The notes under the pieces were generated by a model that was not told where the DNA came from, searched no databases, and worked only from the letters and a program-made list of their open reading frames with translations. The position numbers and the translations under genes are program-made. Below, piece after piece: positions 7,626-16,393 of a stretch of 64,000 bases of DNA. Numbering within the stretch: the first letter of the stretch is position 1; each line of letters opens with the position of its first letter. This stretch comes from Methanocrinis alkalitolerans. GTDB lineage: Archaea; Halobacteriota; Methanosarcinia; Methanotrichales; Methanotrichaceae. The DNA lies in contig NZ_JARFPL010000004.1 in assembly GCF_029167205.1 (NCBI RefSeq), positions 1 to 64,000 on the forward strand. Direction: 5' to 3'.

Positions 7626-8993
7626 ATGAACGAGATTAGCACAGAAGACGAGAATAGTTGTGATGAAGGTGATAAAACCGCCAACGATATGAGCACAACA
7701 AATCGTCTTGAATCAAAGGTTCGAAGCTACTGCCGCAACTTCCCGGTCGTCTTCACGAAGGCCAGGGGAGCGACGTTGGAAGACGAGGAAGGGCGCGAGT
7801 ACATCGACTTTCTCGCAGGAGCCGGGGCTCTCAACTACGGCCACAACGACCCTCTTCTGAAAGAGAAGCTCCTCGAGTACATCGAGGCAGATCAGATCGT
7901 CCACGGCCTTGACATGGTCACGGGGGCGAAGCAGGCCTTCATGGAGGCCTTCGACTCCCGGATCCTCAAGCTCCGGCGCATGAGGTATAAGATCCAGTTT
8001 ACGGGGCCGACGGGGACGAACGCCGTCGAGGCGGCGATGAAGATCGCCCGGAATTACACAGGAAGGCAGACGATCGTCTCCTTCACCAACGGGTTCCACG
8101 GCGTCACCCTGGGATCGGTGGCAGCGACCGGCAACAGCCATTTCCGGGACGGCTGCGGCATCCAGCCCCAGGGGACGGCCTTCATGCCCTACGACGGCTA
8201 CATGGGCGAAGGGGTCGACACCACCGAGTACCTCGACAAGATGCTCACCGACGGGAGCAGCGGCCTCGACCATCCGGCGGCGGTCATCGTCGAGACGATC
8301 CAAGGCGAGGGCGGGATCAACGTTGCGAGCAAAGAGTGGCTCCGGTCCCTCGAGGAGGTCTGCAGCAAGCACGACATCCTCCTGATCGTCGACGACATCC
8401 AGGTGGGGTGCGGCAGAACCGGGACCTTCTTCAGCTTCGAAGAGGCGGGGATATCGCCGGATATCATAACCCTGTCCAAGTCCCTCAGCGGCTACGGCCT
8501 GCCCATGGCCGTCGTCCTGATGAAGCCACAGCTCGACGTGTGGAAGCCCGGAGAGCACAACGGAACCTTCCGGGGAAACAACCTCGCATTCGTCACCGCG
8601 CGAGCGGCGATCGAGGAGTACTGGAGAGACGACTCCTTCTCAAGAGACGTGAAGAGGAAGGGGCAGGTCGCAAGGGAGCACCTCGATCGGCTCGTCGACC
8701 TCGATGAGACCGGCACCCTCTCGGCCCGCGGCAGAGGGATGGTCCAGGCCCTCGACTGCGGAAGCGGCGAGATCGCTTCGAGGATATCACACCTTGCCTT
8801 CGAGAGGGGGCTCATCATCGAGACCTCCGGCTCCGAGGACCAGGTCCTGAAGATCCTCGCGCCCCTCACCATCACCGACGAGGAGCTGGAGGAGGGGCTC
8901 GCGATCCTCGATGAGAGCGTCGAAGAGACGATGGCGGAAGTCCGTCTCAAGGCGACGGGGAAGATCCATCTCGATGTCCAGGTTCTGGCGTGA
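7626..8993 (+). CDS. ectB: Diaminobutyrate-2-oxoglutarate transaminase (EctB), copy 2
   Basis: Paralogue of the gene at 4511, 455 residues, ATG preceded by GTGGTGA. DNA from about 7705 to 8570 is almost identical to copy 1, then identity becomes patchy (8600-8710 diverged, 8725-8765 identical, and the last 100 bases unrelated), ending in a different tail. PLP lysine and all active-site blocks are kept, so it should be active. The mosaic pattern points to a duplication followed by gene conversion. No ectA or ectC follows; 108 bases downstream begins an NSS transporter. It has its own copy of the ectA promoter. Confidence 0.9.
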   Translation: MNEISTEDENSCDEGDKTANDMSTTNRLESKVRSYCRNFPVVFTKARGATLEDEEGREYIDFLAGAGALNYGHNDPLLKEKLLEYIEADQIVHGLDMVTGAKQAFMEAFDSRILKLRRMRYKIQFTGPTGTNAVEAAMKIARNYTGRQTIVSFTNGFHGVTLGSVAATGNSHFRDGCGIQPQGTAFMPYDGYMGEGVDTTEYLDKMLTDGSSGLDHPAAVIVETIQGEGGINVASKEWLRSLEEVCSKHDILLIVDDIQVGCGRTGTFFSFEEAGISPDIITLSKSLSGYGLPMAVVLMKPQLDVWKPGEHNGTFRGNNLAFVTARAAIEEYWRDDSFSRDVKRKGQVAREHLDRLVDLDETGTLSARGRGMVQALDCGSGEIASRISHLAFERGLIIETSGSEDQVLKILAPLTITDEELEEGLAILDESVEETMAEVRLKATGKIHLDVQVLA

Positions 8994-9101
8994 TAGTGAG
9001 GCAAGGCGGAGGAGAGAATTCAGATATCGATCCGTCGTCTATTGATCAACTGGATATCACTTAATCGTCATTGAAGCGTGTGAAGACCGGCAGGAGCCGC
9101 C

Positions 9102-10415
9102 ATGACCGATTGCGAAGTCCCCTACAGTCCCGGCCAGCGCGCCCAGTGGTCCTCTGAGACCGCCTTCGTCTTCTCCATGACCGCCGCCGCCGTCGGCCTC
9201 GGCAACCTCTGGCGTTTCCCGTACATGGTAGGGGAGAACGGCGGCGGAGCCTTCATCGTCGCCTACCTCATCGCCCTGGTCCTGGTGGCCCTCCCCATAA
9301 TGATGCTGGAGGTGGCTACAGGTCGGCTGGCCCAGGTCAGCGCCGTGGGAACCTTCAGGAATGTAAACCGCTTCGCCACCTATTACGGCTGGTTTGTGGT
9401 GTTGTTGACCATCGCCATAACCAGCTACTATCTGGTGGTCACCGGCTGGACCATGGGCTATGCAGTTTCGGCCTTCTCCATGGCGGTGGAGCCCTTCGAC
9501 GACTTCACGGGGGGTTACAACTCCCTCTGGTACTTCTTCGCCGTCACCGTCCTCGCCACCGTGGTGCTGATACGGGGGGTCAGCGCCATCGAAAAATTCT
9601 CCAAGATCCTGATGCCGGTCTTGTTGCTGATGGTCATAGGGATCGTCATCTTCGCCGCCCAAATGGACGGCTGGGAGGAGGCGATGAGCTTCATATTCGT
9701 CGCAGACTACAGCCTCCTTGCAAGCCCCACCATCTGGCTCTTCGCCTTCGGTCAAGCCTTCTATACCCTGGCCATCGGCCAGGGTTATCTCGTCACCTAC
9801 GGAAGTTACATCCCCCACCGGACGAACGTCCCCCGGGCCTGCCTCATCGTCACCGCCACCGAGACCTCCATCGCCCTCCTCGCCGGGCTGATGATCTTCC
9901 CCTTCGTCTTCACCTACGGCTTCGACCCCGGCGCCGGCAGCCAGCTCGCCTTCGAAACCCTTCCCCGAGTATTCGGTGAGATGGAGCACGGGGGCTGGCT
10001 GGCCATGGGCTTCTTCTCCCTCTTCTTCGCCGCCGCCTTCAGCTCCTGCCTCGCCGGGCTGAAGGTCATCATCGCCGCCTTCTCCGAAGAGTTCCGGATG
10101 GGCGAACTCCGCTCCGTCTTGGCGGTGGGATGCCTGATGATCTTCCTGGGGGTGCCGTCGGCCCTCAGCTTCAGCCCCGTAAATCTACAGGTGATGGGGA
10201 TGCCCTTTCTGGACTTCATGGACCAGTTCGGCGGCACCAATATGGTGGTGGCCTCGGGGATCATGGGGGCCGGCCTCGTCTGCTGGTTCGTCCCCCGGCC
10301 CAGGATCGCCCAGGCCCTGGGGGCGAAGAGCCGCTGGTGGGAGTTCAAAATTTACGTCATAGGACGCAGCCTACCTCTCCTGGCAGCATTCTTCATCCTC
10401 TGGAATATTTTATGA
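9102..10415 (+). CDS. Sodium:neurotransmitter symporter (NSS/SLC6) family transporter
   Basis: A 437-residue membrane protein with about 11-12 hydrophobic segments. The first membrane helix has the NSS hallmark GLGNLWRFPYMVGENGGGAF, which forms the unwound substrate and sodium site. Prokaryotic NSS proteins import amino acids or related solutes with sodium. ATG 9102 has AGGAG 8 bases before it. Position directly after the second ectB suggests uptake of a compatible solute or its precursor, but the substrate cannot be read from sequence. Confidence 0.85.
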   Translation: MTDCEVPYSPGQRAQWSSETAFVFSMTAAAVGLGNLWRFPYMVGENGGGAFIVAYLIALVLVALPIMMLEVATGRLAQVSAVGTFRNVNRFATYYGWFVVLLTIAITSYYLVVTGWTMGYAVSAFSMAVEPFDDFTGGYNSLWYFFAVTVLATVVLIRGVSAIEKFSKILMPVLLLMVIGIVIFAAQMDGWEEAMSFIFVADYSLLASPTIWLFAFGQAFYTLAIGQGYLVTYGSYIPHRTNVPRACLIVTATETSIALLAGLMIFPFVFTYGFDPGAGSQLAFETLPRVFGEMEHGGWLAMGFFSLFFAAAFSSCLAGLKVIIAAFSEEFRMGELRSVLAVGCLMIFLGVPSALSFSPVNLQVMGMPFLDFMDQFGGTNMVVASGIMGAGLVCWFVPRPRIAQALGAKSRWWEFKIYVIGRSLPLLAAFFILWNIL

Positions 10416-10461
10416 AGAATTTACATCCCGAAGTCGCCGGGATTAGATGGGAGAAGGCCGG

Positions 10462-10833
10462 CTATGGATCCTCCCGCACCCATCTCCAGGCCTCTTCCAG
10501 CCTCTCTTCCCGGAAGAACCGGGTATCCATCCCCGAAAGGCCGGCGAAGGCCTTGAACATCCAGGTGAGGACCTCGTCCCATGAGTCGTCGCTCACAAAG
10601 GCCATCTTGTCGAGATGGCGGAGCATCGGCCAGTTCTTCAGGTCCTCCCAGGCGCCGCCGACGGTCCAGCCTCCGAAATCCTTGACCTGCATCAGGACGC
10701 GCAGGTCCCGATGCTGATCGATCGCCTCTTGGAGGGTCGGGATTAGGACCTCGGTATAGTCTTCTTCGGTGAGCTTTCCTTCCAGGAGGAAGCCCAGGAC
10801 GTCATCTTCACGAACGGTCACCGTGGCTGTCAT
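10462..10833 (-). CDS. SpoIIAA-like (STAS-fold) protein
   Basis: A 123-residue soluble protein of the SpoIIAA-like family (lipid-binding CRAL-TRIO/STAS fold). The pattern matches: a leading beta strand (VLGFLLEGKLTEEDY), central RVLMQVKDFGGW, and helix-rich end with GLSGMDTRFFREERLEEAWRW. The exact role is unknown. It reads against the NSS gene. A CATATAAC box about 20 bases before the ATG suggests a leaderless transcript. Confidence 0.7.
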   Translation of the reverse strand: MTATVTVREDDVLGFLLEGKLTEEDYTEVLIPTLQEAIDQHRDLRVLMQVKDFGGWTVGGAWEDLKNWPMLRHLDKMAFVSDDSWDEVLTWMFKAFAGLSGMDTRFFREERLEEAWRWVREDP

Positions 10834-10928
10834 GAACTGTTATATGATTTTGAGCGGCAATAAAGGATTTGGATCTCTCGTCTGGACGACGGGATCGGCG
10901 AGCTGTGGCAGCGACCCCGAGTCCTCGA

Positions 10929-12218
10929 TCAGCAGAACCTCGCGAGCGTCGTCTGCTCTGCCCCCTGTGCCAGCTCCGAGTAAGGCCGCCAGTCGCGCGA
11001 GGGCGTCCGCAGGCGCGTCGCCATCTCCGCCAGGGCCGCCTCCATCGTCTCGAACTTCCGGGGCTCGGCCGAGAGGGCGGCCCTCGCCGCCTCCCGTACG
11101 ACCCAGACCCCCAGGGGCGCCCAGTACTCCTCGGTGATCTCCCGGGCCGCCAGGACGGAGGCCTGCCGCCTCATCTCGGCCAAGCGTTCGAGAACGGCCA
11201 GGCGGGCGGCGTAGTACCCGCCGGCAAGACTGCTGTACCCCTTCTTCGGGCCGGGGCCCTCGCGGTCGGCGCCGATCCAGGACTCCTCCCCCGACCAGAC
11301 CGACCGGGGGAGCCAGATCTCGACGAGCTCGTAGGTGAAGGTCCCCGGCGCCAGGAGGATCTCAAAGTGATTTCCGAGCCTTTCGCCTGAGAAGAGTATG
11401 TGGTCGTTTATGGGAGGATTGTCCCGGATAGCTTCGATGAGATGTTTCCCCGCGATGTCGTCGGAGGCGGTGATCGACCACCTCGTCGGTACGAGCTTTC
11501 TCTCCTTTCCCAACAGCCCCAGGGATAGGAGCCTCGATATCCCGTCCACCTCCACCCCCGACCCATAAAGCTCGCCGACGGCGGCTGTGGCCAAAAGGTC
11601 CGTATCCCCCACCACCTCGTCGACCTTCCGCGGGACCGTGGGGTTCGAGATGATCTCCATCTCCTCTACGGTTCCGACCGGCCCCGAGGGCATCATGAAC
11701 CCGTCGAATCGGAGGCGACCCCGGGGGGGCTTCGCGAAGGTCACCTCCGTCTCGACGGGCGTCGAGGAGATGGCGATCTCCTGGGCCATCTCCAGGAGCC
11801 TTCCGGGTTTCTTCGCGTCGCTGACCGCCACCTTCGACCCCGACCTCACCATCGACGACCGGAGGGCGACGATCTCTCCGACGTCCATCTTGGCCAGCTC
11901 TGCGGGTCGGGAGGAGAGGAGGGAGTCCAGGGAGGGGGCGGAGCCCAAACCTGAGCCCGGTCTGGGATCGATGCCCCCTCTCCCCTCCGCCGGGACGAGG
12001 GGGCCGGCGGATACCCGGGGGTAGCCGAACCTCCCGACGAAGACCTCCGGCGGCGACGGCCCCTCTATCACCGTCCCCAGCTTCGGAAGCTCCGCCGACG
12101 CCCGAAAACTTTTGAGGATGGGGCATACGGGCCTTCCGCAGAGCCCCCGCCCTTTGCAGCGGACGCACCTCGTCGTCAACGGATCGAAAACGGCTTTTAT
12201 AGGATATAGCCCTATCAT
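10929..12218 (-). CDS. nreA: NreA-type DNA repair protein with C-terminal PCNA motif
   Basis: Archaeal Nre protein, implicated in DNA damage repair in haloarchaea. The N-terminus has a zinc-binding cysteine cluster (CVRCKGRGLCGRPVCP); the central part has FVGRFGYPRVSAGPL; the chain ends QTTLARFC, close to a PIP box (QxxLxxFF) for binding the PCNA clamp. ATG at 12218 gives 429 residues; the frame runs further upstream, but that would be antisense to hisI. The start lies only 6 bases from the divergent hisI start. Confidence 0.8.
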   Translation of the reverse strand: MIGLYPIKAVFDPLTTRCVRCKGRGLCGRPVCPILKSFRASAELPKLGTVIEGPSPPEVFVGRFGYPRVSAGPLVPAEGRGGIDPRPGSGLGSAPSLDSLLSSRPAELAKMDVGEIVALRSSMVRSGSKVAVSDAKKPGRLLEMAQEIAISSTPVETEVTFAKPPRGRLRFDGFMMPSGPVGTVEEMEIISNPTVPRKVDEVVGDTDLLATAAVGELYGSGVEVDGISRLLSLGLLGKERKLVPTRWSITASDDIAGKHLIEAIRDNPPINDHILFSGERLGNHFEILLAPGTFTYELVEIWLPRSVWSGEESWIGADREGPGPKKGYSSLAGGYYAARLAVLERLAEMRRQASVLAAREITEEYWAPLGVWVVREAARAALSAEPRKFETMEAALAEMATRLRTPSRDWRPYSELAQGAEQTTLARFC

Positions 12219-12224
12219 CCGACC

Positions 12225-12575
12225 ATGTTGGAGATCAAAGGCGACCTCGTCCCGGCGATCGTCCAGGACGCCCGGACCGGAGAGGTCCTGATGCTCGCCT
12301 ACATGAACCGGGAGGCTCTGGCGAAGACCCTGGAAACGGGGAAGGCCCACTACTGGAGCAGGTCGAGAAGAAGGCTCTGGCTTAAGGGCGAGTCCTCGGG
12401 CCACTTCCAGAAGGTGGTGGAGGCGAGGATCGACTGCGACCAGGACGCAATCCTCCTGAAGGTCATCCAGGAAGTCGGAGCCTGCCATACCGGCTATCGC
12501 TCCTGCTTCTACCGGGACCTGGAGGGGAAGGTGGTGGGAGAGCGGGTCTTCGATCCCGACGAGGTCTACCGGTGA
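12225..12575 (+). CDS. hisI: Phosphoribosyl-AMP cyclohydrolase (HisI)
   Basis: Third step of histidine synthesis, opening the adenine ring of phosphoribosyl-AMP. The 116-residue protein has LVPAIVQDARTGEVLMLAYM, HYWSRSRRRLWLKGESSG, the metal site DCDQDA and the zinc cysteines in ACHTGYRSCFYR. It starts 6 bases from the divergent nreA start. A TATA-like CTTTTATAGG at 12194-12203, inside nreA, is about 25 bases before the ATG, which fits a leaderless message. Its stop overlaps the next gene by GTGA. Confidence 0.93.
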   Translation: MLEIKGDLVPAIVQDARTGEVLMLAYMNREALAKTLETGKAHYWSRSRRRLWLKGESSGHFQKVVEARIDCDQDAILLKVIQEVGACHTGYRSCFYRDLEGKVVGERVFDPDEVYR

Positions 12576-13696
12576 GGGAAGGGACGGGGGCGAGGAAACC
12601 TCAGCGGTACACCCTCGCCTCCGGCCCCCTCCTCAGGGCCGAGGCCTCCGTAGTCGGGGGGAGGGTCCGGATCGAGGCGGCGGGGCCCCTCTCCCGCCTC
12701 CCCTTCCTCAAATCCGCCCAACGAATCGCCGACGGCCAGATCCCGGTGATGGCCGAAGAGAGCCGGCTTTGCCTCTCGACATGGTTTCCCCCCATCCCGA
12801 GCCGGGCCTTCGACAGGCTGGCCAAGAGCTACCTCAAGGCCACCTTCGGCCTGCGAACCCCCGACCAGGTGACAATATCCATCACCGAGGACTGCCCCAA
12901 CCGCTGCCTCCATTGCGCCCTGCCGGATACGGGAAGACACCGCCGCCTGGAACCGGCTGAGGTCGAGGACGTCGTCGGTCAGGTCCTGGATTTGGGGACG
13001 ACCCTCGTCATCTTCGATGGCGGCGAGCCGACGACCTACCGGGAGCTCCCCGACCTCGTCCGGTCCGTCGACGACCGGGCAGTATCAACTATGTTCACCT
13101 CTGGGGCGGGGTTTTCAGCGAAGCTCGCCCGGGATTTGAAAGATGCGGGCCTATACGCCGTCAACGTCAGCCTCGACTCCGCCGCCGAGATGGAGCACGA
13201 CCGGATGAGGGGGAGGGCTGGCGCTTTTCGCGATGCCATGAAGGCCGTCGAGAACGCCCTCGCAGCCGGCCTCTTCGTGGACCTGTACGTCGTCCTCCGG
13301 CGGGAGAACGTCTCCGAGATCGGGGAGCTTCACAGCCTCGCCGCCGAGTTGAAAGCTTCCGAGCTGACCGTCTTCGAGGTCGTCCCCGCGGGGAGGTGGA
13401 CCGGAGAGCTCGACACCTCCCTGACGGAAGACGACCTGGCGAAGATCGACGGGTTCGTATCGGGAGCGCCGCCGCCCCGGATATTCTCCGTCCCGGCGGC
13501 ATTCCGGGAGTTGGGCTGCTTTGCCGGGAGGAACTGGATGCACATCACACCGGAGGGAGATGTTTATCCATGCGCATGCCTCCCCGAGGTCGTTGGAAAC
13601 GTCCGGAGGGGGTCGGTCAAGAAGATCTGGCAGAAGATGGCGAAGCTGCCGTTTTCTGGCAGCAGATCATGCCCCGCTCGGCGGCCTAAATCATAG
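12572..13696 (+). CDS. Radical SAM protein with partial SPASM-like C-terminus
   Basis: The 374-residue protein has the radical SAM cluster motif CPNRCLHC near residue 110 and VIFDGGEPTTY for SAM binding. The C-terminus has CFAGRNWMHITPEGDVYPCACL and VGNVRRGSVKKIW, typical of a SPASM domain carrying extra FeS clusters, but it ends abruptly and the usual final cysteine group is missing. GTG start overlaps hisI by 4 bases, so the two are translated together. Substrate unknown; SPASM enzymes often modify peptides or activate other enzymes. A 3' truncation is possible. Confidence 0.75.
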   Translation: MREGTGARKPQRYTLASGPLLRAEASVVGGRVRIEAAGPLSRLPFLKSAQRIADGQIPVMAEESRLCLSTWFPPIPSRAFDRLAKSYLKATFGLRTPDQVTISITEDCPNRCLHCALPDTGRHRRLEPAEVEDVVGQVLDLGTTLVIFDGGEPTTYRELPDLVRSVDDRAVSTMFTSGAGFSAKLARDLKDAGLYAVNVSLDSAAEMEHDRMRGRAGAFRDAMKAVENALAAGLFVDLYVVLRRENVSEIGELHSLAAELKASELTVFEVVPAGRWTGELDTSLTEDDLAKIDGFVSGAPPPRIFSVPAAFRELGCFAGRNWMHITPEGDVYPCACLPEVVGNVRRGSVKKIWQKMAKLPFSGSRSCPARRPKS

Positions 13697-13704
13697 ATCA
13701 ACAC

Positions 13705-13714
13705 TTATATATAG
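13705..13714 (+). promoter_or_regulatory. TATA box before the HTH-CBS regulator
   Basis: CTTATATATA sits about 32 bases before ATG 13746, in an AT-rich patch after the radical SAM gene. The distance allows a very short leader. Confidence 0.55.
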
Positions 13715-13745
13715 CCCACAATCGTGAAGATCAGCCCGATCAAGG

Positions 13746-14618
13746 ATGGAACTGACACAGATACAGCGGGAAATACTGACTGCTCTGATAAACTTACAAC
13801 GGCGAGAGGGGAGGGCGATCAAGGGGGAGGAGATCGCCTCCATCATCGACCGAAACCCCGGCACCATCAGAAACCAGATGCAATCTCTGAAAGCCCTCCA
13901 CCTTGTGGAAGGGGTCCCCGGCCCCAAAGGGGGCTATCGGGCCATCGCCGCAGCGTACGAGGCGATCAACCTCGACGGAGACGACGATGTGGTGGACGTC
14001 CCGGTCATCAGGAACGGATCGGCGGTGGAGGGGGCAACCGCCAACGAGATCACCTTCTTCACCGTCATGAGGCCGAACCAGTGCAGCGGCATAGTTCAGA
14101 TCATAGGAAATATCAGGGAGTTCAACATCGACGACGAGATCGAGATAGGTCCCACCCCCGTCAACAAGACCCACATCAAAGGGGTGGTGACCGGGAGGGA
14201 CGACACCACCAACCGGCTGATATTCGACATAAAGGAGATGGCCTCGATACCCAAGATCCCGGTGAAGAGCCTGGCCAGGCCCGCCATCACCATAGATCCC
14301 GGCGTCTCCCTCCTGGAGGCTGCCATCAGCCTCTCCGGCTCCAACGTCCGGGCGGCGCTCGTCGGCAAGAACGGCGGCTCGAAAGGGCTCATCACCCTCG
14401 AGGACGTCGTCAGAGGGATCGCAGAAGGAAAGAAGGACCTTCCGGTGGAGGAGTCGATGGAGAGGGAGTATCCCGCCGTCGATGGGGACGAGCCCCTCCA
14501 TGTCGCCATCAGCAAGCTCGCCGCGACGGGAGCCGCTCAGATCGTCGTCACCCAGTCCGACGTCCCCTTCGGGATGCTGGATGCCACCGACCTCGCTCGG
14601 TGCATGATCCGGTTTTAG
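13746..14618 (+). CDS. HTH transcription regulator with C-terminal CBS domains
   Basis: A 290-residue protein. Residues 1-60 form a winged helix (LTQIQREILTALINLQRREG, then GEEIASIIDRNPGTIRNQM). Residues 75-170 resemble the linker domain of methanogen regulators of this type. The last 120 residues are a CBS pair (ITIDPGVSLLEAAISLSGSN; LITLEDVVRGIAEGKKDLPV), which usually sense adenine nucleotides or SAM. It probably regulates genes in response to energy state; targets unknown. Own TATA box upstream. Confidence 0.8.
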   Translation: MELTQIQREILTALINLQRREGRAIKGEEIASIIDRNPGTIRNQMQSLKALHLVEGVPGPKGGYRAIAAAYEAINLDGDDDVVDVPVIRNGSAVEGATANEITFFTVMRPNQCSGIVQIIGNIREFNIDDEIEIGPTPVNKTHIKGVVTGRDDTTNRLIFDIKEMASIPKIPVKSLARPAITIDPGVSLLEAAISLSGSNVRAALVGKNGGSKGLITLEDVVRGIAEGKKDLPVEESMEREYPAVDGDEPLHVAISKLAATGAAQIVVTQSDVPFGMLDATDLARCMIRF

Positions 14619-14739
14619 ATTGCTTATTACTTCCGAATAATGCAGAAAGCGGAACACATGTGAGTCGGTCTAAGCCACTCAGGTGACGGGGCGAGTTCCC
14701 CCGCACCAATTCAGCTTTCACGAGGCCATCTCTCAGATA

Positions 14740-14925
14740 AGCGTATCTTGGGGAGCGAAACCCATCCTTCCAGGACGCGAGATAATACTCATAGGTCTTC
14801 GGCCCCTTCGCGGTGATCTTCTCCACTGGACCGAGGTAGACCATCAGCGCCTCCAGCCGCGCCGCATCCCCCAGGTCCTCGTCTTCGCCCTTCGGCCTGG
14901 CCTCTTTCCTCCTCCTCGCCGCCGG
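14740..14925 (-). pseudogene. Possible remnant of a small conserved protein
   Basis: Reading directly on from the malic enzyme stop, the minus strand encodes MVYLGPVEKITAKGPKTYEY then YLASWKDGFRS (from 14844 down). This resembles a short motif common in uncharacterised archaeal proteins (a YLG-x-V start and a Y-x-Y-x-x-SW core). Beyond about residue 40 it loses likeness and runs antisense into the end of the HTH-CBS gene. Probably a fragment; the identification is weak. Confidence 0.3.
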
Positions 14926-16149
14926 CTACCCCAATAGCCCGATCCTCTCGGCCGCCCTCCGGCCCACCTCGGCGGGGTCCACTTCGAGCCTTGCGACCCC
15001 CGACTCGAGGGCAGCCCTCGCCACCGCCTCGGCGACCTTCGGGACCACCCGCCGGTTCAGGGGCGAGGGGATTATATTATCCTCGGAGATGGGCTCTGCA
15101 AGCGTTGCGATCGCCCTGGCCGCCGCCATCTTCATCTCCTCGTTGATCTCCCTCGCCCGGACGTCCAGGGCCCCCCGGAAGATCCCGGGGAATCCCAGGA
15201 CGTTGTTCACCTGGTTTGGAAAGTCCGACCTTCCGGTGGCCACGACCCGCGCCCCGGCCTTCCTGGCCAGGTCCGGCATGATCTCTGGGACGGGGTTTGC
15301 CATGGCGAAGACGATCGGGTCCTCGGCCATGGACCTGACCATCTCCTCGGTGACGATCCCGGGGGCAGAGACCCCGATGAAGACGTCCGCCCCCTTCAGG
15401 CCGTCGGCGAGAGATCCGGTCTTTCCCTCCGGGTTTGTGATCTTCGCCATCTCCATCTTCGAGGCGTTGAGGTCGCTTCTCTCAGGGTGGACGATTCCCC
15501 GGCTGTCGCAGAGGATGAGGTCTTCGATGCCGAAGCTCATGAGAAACTTGGAGACGGCGACCCCGGCAGCCCCGGCGCCGCTGGCGACGACCCGGACCTC
15601 TTCGAAGCTTTTTCCCACCACCTTAAGCCCGTTGATGAGGGCCGCACCCGTCACCACGGCTGTCCCATGCTGGTCGTCGTGGAATACGGGTATATCCAGC
15701 TCCCGCTTCAGCCGGTCCTCGATCTCGAAGCAGCGCGGTGCGCTGATGTCCTCCAGGTTTATGCCGCCGAAGACGACCGATATCCTCTTGGTCACCTCTA
15801 CGATCTCCGAGGGGTCCTTTGAGTCTATGCAGATGGGGAAGGCGTCGACGTCGGCGAACTTCTTGAAGAGGATCGCTTTGCCCTCCATCACAGGCATCGA
15901 TGCCGCCGGACCTATGTCGCCAAGCCCCAGGACCGCGGTCCCGTCGGTGACCACTGCCACCAGGTTCCCTTTGGAGGTGTAATCGTAGACGAGCCCCGGA
16001 TCTCTCTCTATCTCGCGGCAGGGCTCGGCGACCCCCGGGGTGTAGGCGAGGCTCAGGTCTTTTCTCGTGCTGCAGGGGACCTTGCTTATTATGGCGATCT
16101 TACCCCTTGACTTCCTGTGGAACTCCAGCGCATCATCTCGAAGAGCCAT
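14926..16149 (-). CDS. NAD(P)-dependent malic enzyme (malate dehydrogenase, decarboxylating)
   Basis: Converts malate to pyruvate and CO2. From ATG 16149 the product has 407 residues, normal for short prokaryotic malic enzymes. Signatures: SLAYTPGVAEPCREI at the N-terminus, LGLGDIGP, metal-binding region GINLEDISAPRCFEIE, FHDDQHGTAVV, and the Rossmann motif GAGAAGVAVSKFL. The frame stays open upstream to 16587 but that would cross the tRNA gene; GGGAG before 16149 supports the shorter form. A TATA-like GCTTATTTGG lies upstream on the minus strand. Confidence 0.92.
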   Translation of the reverse strand: MALRDDALEFHRKSRGKIAIISKVPCSTRKDLSLAYTPGVAEPCREIERDPGLVYDYTSKGNLVAVVTDGTAVLGLGDIGPAASMPVMEGKAILFKKFADVDAFPICIDSKDPSEIVEVTKRISVVFGGINLEDISAPRCFEIEDRLKRELDIPVFHDDQHGTAVVTGAALINGLKVVGKSFEEVRVVASGAGAAGVAVSKFLMSFGIEDLILCDSRGIVHPERSDLNASKMEMAKITNPEGKTGSLADGLKGADVFIGVSAPGIVTEEMVRSMAEDPIVFAMANPVPEIMPDLARKAGARVVATGRSDFPNQVNNVLGFPGIFRGALDVRAREINEEMKMAAARAIATLAEPISEDNIIPSPLNRRVVPKVAEAVARAALESGVARLEVDPAEVGRRAAERIGLLG

Positions 16150-16222
16150 CCAAATCTCCCGCCCTAGATCCGCGCCCCGCCCAAATAAGCCTATCCGGCC
16201 GGAGGGGTCTATCGGGCCAAGA

Positions 16223-16230
16223 GATATAAA
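16223..16230 (+). promoter_or_regulatory. TATA box of the tRNA-Ser gene
   Basis: GATATAAA lies about 30 bases before the first base of the tRNA, the standard archaeal spacing. It sits in the 108-base gap between the divergent malic enzyme and the tRNA. Confidence 0.6.
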
Positions 16231-16281
16231 CCAGAAGCTTGAACTAGATCCTCCGGGGCCGGGGTGGCAGAGCGGACTAAT

Positions 16282-16314
16282 CTTCTCACCCTCAGGGGTC
16301 TGGAGAGTCCAAAC
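16282..16314 (+). other. Probable D-arm intron of tRNA-Ser(CGA)
   Basis: The exon segment GGACT (16274-16278) can pair with AGTCC (16306-16310) at the 3' end of the insert, leaving a 3-base bulge AAT on the 5' side; CTTC/GGAG and ACCC/GGGT close the inner hairpin, and AAAC bulges on the 3' side. This is a relaxed bulge-helix-bulge, the substrate of the archaeal splicing endonuclease. Ends are uncertain by 1-2 bases. Confidence 0.65.
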
Positions 16315-16362
16315 GCGGCAGGCTCGAGACCTGTTGTCCCTTCCGGGACTCTTGGGTTCAAA

Positions 16363-16393
16363 ATGGGAGGGCGAAATAGCCCTCTCAGGAAAA
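16363..16393 (+). other. Probable T-loop intron (59/60) of tRNA-Ser(CGA)
   Basis: A strong inner hairpin GAGGGC-GAAATA-GCCCTC is followed by GAA, which pairs with the T-loop TTC. Together with the T stem this leaves bulges AAA(A) and AAT around a short central helix, a bulge-helix-bulge shape. Excision restores the consensus loop TTCAAAT between TTGGG and CCCAA. Confidence 0.75.

Noticed and set aside
12219..12488. N-terminal extension of NreA to 12488
   Set aside because: It is antisense to hisI and shows no likeness to NreA; the zinc cluster fits a start at 12218.
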